From Nocardia nova (lineage in GTDB: Bacteria; Actinomycetota; Actinomycetes; Mycobacteriales; Mycobacteriaceae), in the NCBI RefSeq assembly GCF_002933465.1, contig NZ_PSZE01000012.1:62001-126000 (forward strand): a stretch of 64,000 nt of DNA, read 5' to 3'. Position numbers and translations under genes: made by a program. Shown here one piece after another: positions 60,063-64,000 of this stretch. The notes under the pieces are model-generated. The model did not search any database. It saw only the letters and a program-made list of their open reading frames with translations, and was not told where the DNA came from. Within the stretch, counting starts at the first letter, position 1. Each line of letters opens with the position of its first letter.

Positions 60063-60149
60063 GTGATAAGCGGAATCATCGCGGTTGTCGGAGCTTTGGC
60101 CTCGGGTCTCGGATCGATCCTCACCGGCCTGATCGGCGTTTTGCTCTGA
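60063..60149 (+). CDS. 28-residue hydrophobic peptide
   Basis: GTG at 60063 with an AGAAAGGAAC ribosome site; the frame encodes one Gly/Ile/Leu-rich helix (ISGIIAVVGALASGLGSIL...) with no charged residue and stops at TGA. The third positions are not strongly biased to GC, so selection is hard to judge. It resembles small membrane peptides such as type I toxins or modulin-like peptides in character only. Two strong hairpins follow. Confidence 0.5.
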   Translation: MISGIIAVVGALASGLGSILTGLIGVLL

Positions 60150-60197
60150 TCGAGGCTCTGCGGACCCGGTGAACCGATTCCGGCTTCGCCGGGTCTG

Positions 60198-60239
60198 CGC
60201 GGGCAGTTCGGCGCGCCGAGCGCCGAACTCTTGCCCGCG
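60198..60239. terminator. Strong hairpin
   Basis: CGCGGGCA-GTTCGGCGC pairs with GCGCCGAAC-TCT-TGCCCGCG: 17 base pairs with a 3-base asymmetric bulge, loop GCCGA. An upstream repeat (GACCCGG / CCGGGTC near 60163-60196) forms another stem. Together they probably end the small-peptide transcript before the LLM gene. Confidence 0.7.
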
Positions 60240-60296
60240 AGCGCATCGATCGGAAAAGTGGCCGCCGGATCTGTTCACTCGACGAGGAGGCGCGGC

Positions 60297-61289
60297 GTGC
60301 GTTTCGGCATCTTCATTCCGCAGGGCTGGCGGCTGGATCTGGTCGGCATCGAACCGGGGGCGCAGTGGGGTGTGATGCGGGAGCTGGCGCAGCGGGCCGA
60401 CGCCGCGGAAGTCTGGGAATCGCTGTGGGTCTACGACCACTTCCACACCGTGCCGGTTCCCACCGAGGAAGCGACACACGAGGCGTGGACGCTCATGTCG
60501 GCATTCGCCGCCACCACGTCGCGCATCCGGCTGGGGCAGATGTGCACGGCGATCAGCTACCGGAACCCGGCCTACCTCGCCAAGGTGGCCGCGACCGTGG
60601 ATCTCGTATCGGGCGGACGGGTGGAGATGGGTATCGGCGGCGGCTGGTACGAGCACGAGTGGCGCGCCTACGGTTACGGATTCCCTTCCGCGGGTGAGCG
60701 TTTGGGCCGGCTGGACGAGGGTGTGCAGATCTTCCGTCAGGCGTGGACCACCGGCACCGCCACCCTCGACGGCAAGTACTACCGGGTCGACGGTGCCCGG
60801 GTGTATCCGTTGCCGCTCCAGCGGGGCGGCATTCCGATCTGGATCGCGGGTGGCGGTGAGAAGGTCACGCTGCGCATCGCCGCGAAATACGCGCAGTACA
60901 CCAACTTCGCGGGCGATCCCGAGACCTTCACCCACAAATCCGAGCTGCTGCGCGCGCACTGCGCCTCCGTCGGAACCGATTTCGATTCGATCACCCGCAG
61001 CTCCAACTTCAACACCGTGATCGGCGCCACCGAGGCCGAGGTGCGCGAACGGCTGGACGCACTCGCCTCGCGGCTCGCTCCCGCGCTCGGGTCCGACGCC
61101 GCGCAGGACTGGGTCACCAAGCTCTGCGCTGATTCCCCTGCGGTCGGCACACCGGAACAGATCGTCGAAAACCTGTCCCGGGTCCGCGATCTGGGCTTGT
61201 CGTACGCGATCCACAACTTCCCCGAATCGGCATACGACCTCTCCGGTGTGGAGTTGTTCGAGCGTGCGGTGATTCCCGCGCTGCGATGA
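60297..61289 (+). CDS. LLM-class oxidoreductase, probably F420-dependent
   Basis: 330 residues from GTG 60297 with a GAGGAGG ribosome site. Luciferase-like barrel: MRFGIFIPQGW, SLWVYDHFHTVPVP, IRLGQMCTAISYRNPAYLAKVAATVDLVSGGRVEMGIGGGWYEHE in parts, and IPIWIAGGGEKVTLRIAAKYA. The DHF and GGGWYEHE segments are typical of the F420-dependent branch. The substrate is unknown. It stands alone. Confidence 0.88.
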   Translation: MRFGIFIPQGWRLDLVGIEPGAQWGVMRELAQRADAAEVWESLWVYDHFHTVPVPTEEATHEAWTLMSAFAATTSRIRLGQMCTAISYRNPAYLAKVAATVDLVSGGRVEMGIGGGWYEHEWRAYGYGFPSAGERLGRLDEGVQIFRQAWTTGTATLDGKYYRVDGARVYPLPLQRGGIPIWIAGGGEKVTLRIAAKYAQYTNFAGDPETFTHKSELLRAHCASVGTDFDSITRSSNFNTVIGATEAEVRERLDALASRLAPALGSDAAQDWVTKLCADSPAVGTPEQIVENLSRVRDLGLSYAIHNFPESAYDLSGVELFERAVIPALR

Positions 61290-61299
61290 ACCGATGCCC

Positions 61300-61479
61300 T
61301 CAGTCGCCGCGCGCGTCCTCCGGTGACCAGAACGCTCGCATACCGGTGATCCGCGCGTCCTCGTCGAAGGTCATCACATCGATCGGTTCGATCGTCGTTG
61401 TGCGGGAGCCGGTTTCGGTGACCACCCGCGGGACATCCGAAGCCGCCACCACCAGGAAAGGGATAGTCATGAACCACCG
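61300..61479 (-). pseudogene. C-terminal remnant of a SnoaL/steroid isomerase-like protein
   Basis: The minus strand reads TTTIEPIDVMTFDEDARITGMRAFWSPEDARGD (in parts: TTTIEPIDVMTFDEDARI, MRAFWSPEDA), the last strands of an NTF2-like steroid delta-isomerase. No N-terminal two-thirds is present; upstream the frame enters the msrC gene region on the other strand. A fragment. Confidence 0.55.
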
Positions 61480-61497
61480 CATGCGCGCAGGTGCCGC

Positions 61498-61986
61498 ATG
61501 AGCGCCGCCGACGACCACGCGGACGACGAACGCTACCGAGAACTCGCGGCATCGGCCCGGGGGCTCCTGGCGGGGGAACACGACCGGATCGCCAACGCCG
61601 CCAATCTGTCCGCGCTCGTCTATCACGGTCTTCCCGACCTGAACTGGGTGGGATTCTATTTCTACGACGGGAGAGAGCTGGTGGTCGGCCCCTTCCAGGG
61701 CCGCCCGGCATGTGTGCGGATCGGGCTGGATCGCGGTGTCTGCGGTGCGGCGGCGCGGACTCGCCGGACGCAACGCGTCGCCGATGTACACGCGGTGCCC
61801 GACCATATCGCCTGCGATCCGCTGAGCAGATCCGAATTGGTGGTGCCGCTGGTGTCCGAGGGCACGCTGCTCGGCGTCTTCGATCTGGACAGTCCCGAAC
61901 TCGACCGATTCGGTCCGGTCGATCAGCGGGGCCTGGAGGAGATCGCGTCGATCTATCTCGCCTCGGTCGCGCAGGGGAGGAACTGA
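61498..61986 (+). CDS. msrC: Free methionine-(R)-sulfoxide reductase
   Basis: 162 residues, GAF domain. The three catalytic cysteines of fRMsr are present: C72 (ACVRI), C82 (GVCGAA) and C106 (HIACDP), in the same surroundings as E. coli fRMsr, with LNWVGFYFYD and GVFDLDSPELDRF completing the pocket. It reduces free Met-R-sulfoxide with thioredoxin. Cytoplasmic, single gene. Confidence 0.93.
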   Translation: MSAADDHADDERYRELAASARGLLAGEHDRIANAANLSALVYHGLPDLNWVGFYFYDGRELVVGPFQGRPACVRIGLDRGVCGAAARTRRTQRVADVHAVPDHIACDPLSRSELVVPLVSEGTLLGVFDLDSPELDRFGPVDQRGLEEIASIYLASVAQGRN

Positions 61987-62060
61987 GCCGACGTCCGGCT
62001 CGAAGTCGCAGTGCCGCAACCGAATCGAGGGCGCGTTGGGGGGTCGGCGTAGCCGGTCGG

Positions 62061-62309
62061 CTACGAGGCCGCCTGCATCGCCGACCGGAAAGCCTGGGGG
62101 TTCGGCCGGCCCAACGTCCACCTGGCCGCCGCCAGCGCCTCCGCACACGATGCCTTCAGGCGTGGATGCTGGGGGCGGGGATAGCCGGCGGCGTCGACTT
62201 CTGCCCGCAGACCCACGATTCGACGTTCCAGCAGGCGTGCGTCCGCGGTCTTCAGCCCGCGCCGCGCAGATGTCAACGCGGTCAACACTCTGCGCTGGAG
62301 ATCGTCCAT
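62061..62309 (-). CDS. Small hypothetical protein
   Basis: 82 residues from ATG 62309 with an AGGAGGTG ribosome site 7 bases away, one of the best in the window. The sequence is helical and basic (LQRRVLTALTSARRGLKTADARLLERR...), with no signal or membrane helix. No family recognised. It is convergent with msrC after 74 bases. Confidence 0.6.
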   Translation of the reverse strand: MDDLQRRVLTALTSARRGLKTADARLLERRIVGLRAEVDAAGYPRPQHPRLKASCAEALAAARWTLGRPNPQAFRSAMQAAS

Positions 62310-62622
62310 ACAGCACACCTCCTGTGGTGATGGGCCCTCGGCGGTGACGAGGTTCGTTCCGAGTGCGGATTGTCGAGTGCGGATTGTCGAGTGGTACCCC
62401 AACGACGCGCCGCGAAAACGGCGGCCCCGCCCGGGGCGCAATGAGGCAAACGGCTTGTACCGGAAGGACATTCGTCCTACGCGGCGGCAGGCTTGCCGGG
62501 ACGAGGTTTGCCGCGGCGGGCAGCGGGGCACTCGAAGACTGGTCGTCATAGCTCGGCCCCGCTTTGGCCGGGGCGGTATGCCGGCGGTGAAGTTGACTCA
62601 TCGCGTCGGATCGAGGTCCGTT

Positions 62623-63108
62623 ATGCACAGTGACCCACCCGGTCGCACCGGTGCGTCGCCTGTGTCGGCGGCCGGAGTCGCCGCATTGTTGCGTGCCCTG
62701 CCCGGCTCACCGATGGCCGGGGTGACCGCGCACGGCGGAACGGTGCTCGAGATCGTCGCGGCGACGACGCAACGCGCGCGCATGGTCGAGGAGGCTCAGC
62801 TGCTCCACCCCGACAGCCCTGCCAGAGACGTTGCGGCGACCGGCGTGCCGATCGTGATCACCGATCTCGCCGGCAGTTCGCGCTGGCCGGGGTGCGGCGC
62901 GGAACTGAGGTTGTGGGGAGTGCGGGCGGTGCAGTGCCAGCCGCTGTCCGACGACGACGGTGCGGTGGTCGGAGTGCTGAGCATCTACACCCCCGCCGCG
63001 AACGTGCTCACCGAAGAACTCGCCGACGCACTGCACCCGGTGTGCCGTTGTGCCACCGACCTGTTGCAGATCCGGCGCCGCAATCCACCGCGGCTGCGGC
63101 GGGACTGA
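62623..63108 (+). CDS. GAF-domain protein
   Basis: 161 residues from ATG 62623 with GAGG upstream; an in-frame ATG at 62578 is an alternative. A single GAF-like domain: LEIVAATTQRARMVEEAQ, PIVITDLAGSSRWPGCGAEL, VRAVQCQPLSDDDGAVVGVLSIYTP. There is no ANTAR or kinase domain attached, so the protein would bind a small ligand and act through a partner. Confidence 0.75.
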   Translation: MHSDPPGRTGASPVSAAGVAALLRALPGSPMAGVTAHGGTVLEIVAATTQRARMVEEAQLLHPDSPARDVAATGVPIVITDLAGSSRWPGCGAELRLWGVRAVQCQPLSDDDGAVVGVLSIYTPAANVLTEELADALHPVCRCATDLLQIRRRNPPRLRRD

Positions 63109-63243
63109 CGCCGCTACGTCCCGACGCGGGCGGTGTGGTCGCCGTCACTCGAACACCTCACCGCCGGGGAGCCGCCGTCGGTGATTTCCGGGCCCTCATT
63201 AGCATCGACGTGGCGTACCCGTCGAGGAAACCGAGGACCTGCG

Positions 63244-64000
63244 TTGACTACCGAACAACTTGACCGCTGGAACGCCCAGGAAGCCGCCGCGGAGGCGATG
63301 ATCCCGATCATCGGCACGTTGTATCGGGCGAAGGGTGTGACGGTCCTGCTGCACAGCCGGTCGCTGGTGAACCGGTCGGTGATCAGCATTCTGCGGACAC
63401 ACCGGTTCGCCCGCCAGATCGAGGGCGACGAGCTGTCGGTGGACGAGACGCTCCCGTTCCTGCGCGTCCTGGAGGAACTGGATCTCGGCCCGTGCAAGAT
63501 CGATCTCGGTCAGCTGGTCGTGGCCTATCGCGCCGATGATCGCGGGCTCTCGGTTCGTGAGTTCACCGAGGTGGTTCTGGCCGAGGTGATCGGCGGCAAC
63601 AAGGCGCAGGCGCCGGGTCCGCGCGATGTCGTGCTGTACGGCTTCGGCCGGATCGGCCGGCTGGTCACCCGTCTGCTCATCGAGAAGGTCGGCTCCGGCA
63701 ATGGGCTGAACCTGCGTGCGGTGGTGGTTCGCCGCGGCGGCGACGGTGATCTGGCCAAGCGCGCGTCGCTGCTGCGCCGGGATTCGGTGCACGGGCACTT
63801 CAACGGCACCATCAAGGTCGACGCCGACAACGACACGATCATCGCCAACGGAAACGTCATCAAGTTCATCTACAGCGACGATCCGACGACGATCGACTAC
63901 ACCGAATACGGAATCGACGACGCGATCCTGATCGACAACACCGGTAAGTGGCGCGATCGCGACGGGCTGTCGCAGCATCTGCGCCCCGGCATCGCGAAGG
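63244..64000 (+). CDS. gap: Glyceraldehyde-3-phosphate dehydrogenase, extended type (5' part)
   Basis: The first 252 codons; the gene runs off the right edge. TTG start at 63244 with GAGGA upstream. The GAPDH NAD-binding motif YGFGRIGR comes only at residue 132, after an N-terminal extension of about 127 residues; SVHGHFNGTIKVD, FIYSDDPTTIDY and AILIDNTGKWRDRDGL follow. Proteins of about 480 residues with this extension occur in rhodococci and nocardiae beside the normal glycolytic GAPDH. The catalytic Cys lies beyond the window. Which cofactor and direction it uses is unknown. Confidence 0.88.
   Translation, partial: MTTEQLDRWNAQEAAAEAMIPIIGTLYRAKGVTVLLHSRSLVNRSVISILRTHRFARQIEGDELSVDETLPFLRVLEELDLGPCKIDLGQLVVAYRADDRGLSVREFTEVVLAEVIGGNKAQAPGPRDVVLYGFGRIGRLVTRLLIEKVGSGNGLNLRAVVVRRGGDGDLAKRASLLRRDSVHGHFNGTIKVDADNDTIIANGNVIKFIYSDDPTTIDYTEYGIDDAILIDNTGKWRDRDGLSQHLRPGIAK

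Noticed and set aside
1..64000. tRNA genes, CRISPR arrays and insertion sequences
   Set aside because: No cloverleaf-like sequence, regularly spaced repeats or transposase reading frame was recognised on either strand.

Overview
The window is GC-rich, densely coded DNA from a mycolic-acid actinomycete, most likely Nocardia or a close relative (Rhodococcus, Gordonia). This rests on gene content: Lsr2, a very large CtpI-type P-type ATPase, a wax ester synthase/DGAT, a DesA3-like desaturase with its reductase, an Rv1284-like carbonic anhydrase, mycofactocin genes, a maleylpyruvate-isomerase-family (mycothiol-type) enzyme, F420/FMN luciferase-like enzymes and a KstR-like operator. No rRNA, tRNA, CRISPR array, IS element or integrase was recognised.

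Layout. 1-3 kb: the end of a [NiFe]-hydrogenase maturation operon (hypE, a nickel/cobalt permease, a DUF6390-like protein). 3-12 kb: a truncated BrkB protein, a membrane-anchored Ser/Thr kinase with DFN instead of DFG, a pentapeptide-repeat protein and the 1551-residue ctpI-like ATPase. 12-13.5 kb: an hsp20 operon with small genes, read divergently from an HspR-like MerR regulator; the hsp20 promoter is overlapped by a CIRCE element. 14-18 kb: a SnoaL-type ECF sigma factor, a small cupin-like gene, two SDRs and a DHFR-like reductase; a 36-bp element occurs upstream of both the sigma gene and the SDR genes. 18-24 kb: fatty-acid desaturase and reductase, ilvD, and a scar where a truncated PIG-L deacetylase meets a Baeyer-Villiger monooxygenase remnant. 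24-33 kb: small stress-type membrane proteins, a GH15 hydrolase, carbonic anhydrase, WS/DGAT, lsr2, two decayed genes, and a DUF35/thiolase pair behind a KstR-like box.

33.5-42.6 kb holds an eight-gene organosulfur cluster on the minus strand: lipoprotein binding protein, permease, ATPase, a DszB-like desulfinase, two luciferase-like monooxygenases, a class II aldolase-like protein and a second binding-protein-fold protein with no signal peptide. It is flanked by a divergent IclR regulator. The proposed logic is uptake of an organosulfur compound, flavin-dependent C-S oxidation, and hydrolysis of a sulfinate to sulfite.

42.7-51 kb: a secreted alpha/beta hydrolase, an adenylate cyclase, a SigF/SigB-type sigma factor, and a set resembling a phage lysis module (LysB-like esterase, GH25 lysin with C-terminal repeats, DUF4185 protein) with no other phage genes. 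51-56 kb: mycofactocin genes mftR / mftA-mftB-mftC-mftD plus an SDR; mftE and mftF are absent and the cluster runs into a decayed LysR gene. 56-64 kb: DUF5995 protein, maleylpyruvate-isomerase-like protein, a second SnoaL-type ECF sigma factor, an alpha/beta hydrolase with an internal deletion, a 28-residue hydrophobic peptide gene, an LLM oxidoreductase, free methionine-R-sulfoxide reductase, a GAF protein, and the start of an N-terminally extended GAPDH.

About eight decayed or truncated genes are scattered through the window, so this looks like an accessory chromosomal region shaped by repeated small deletions.
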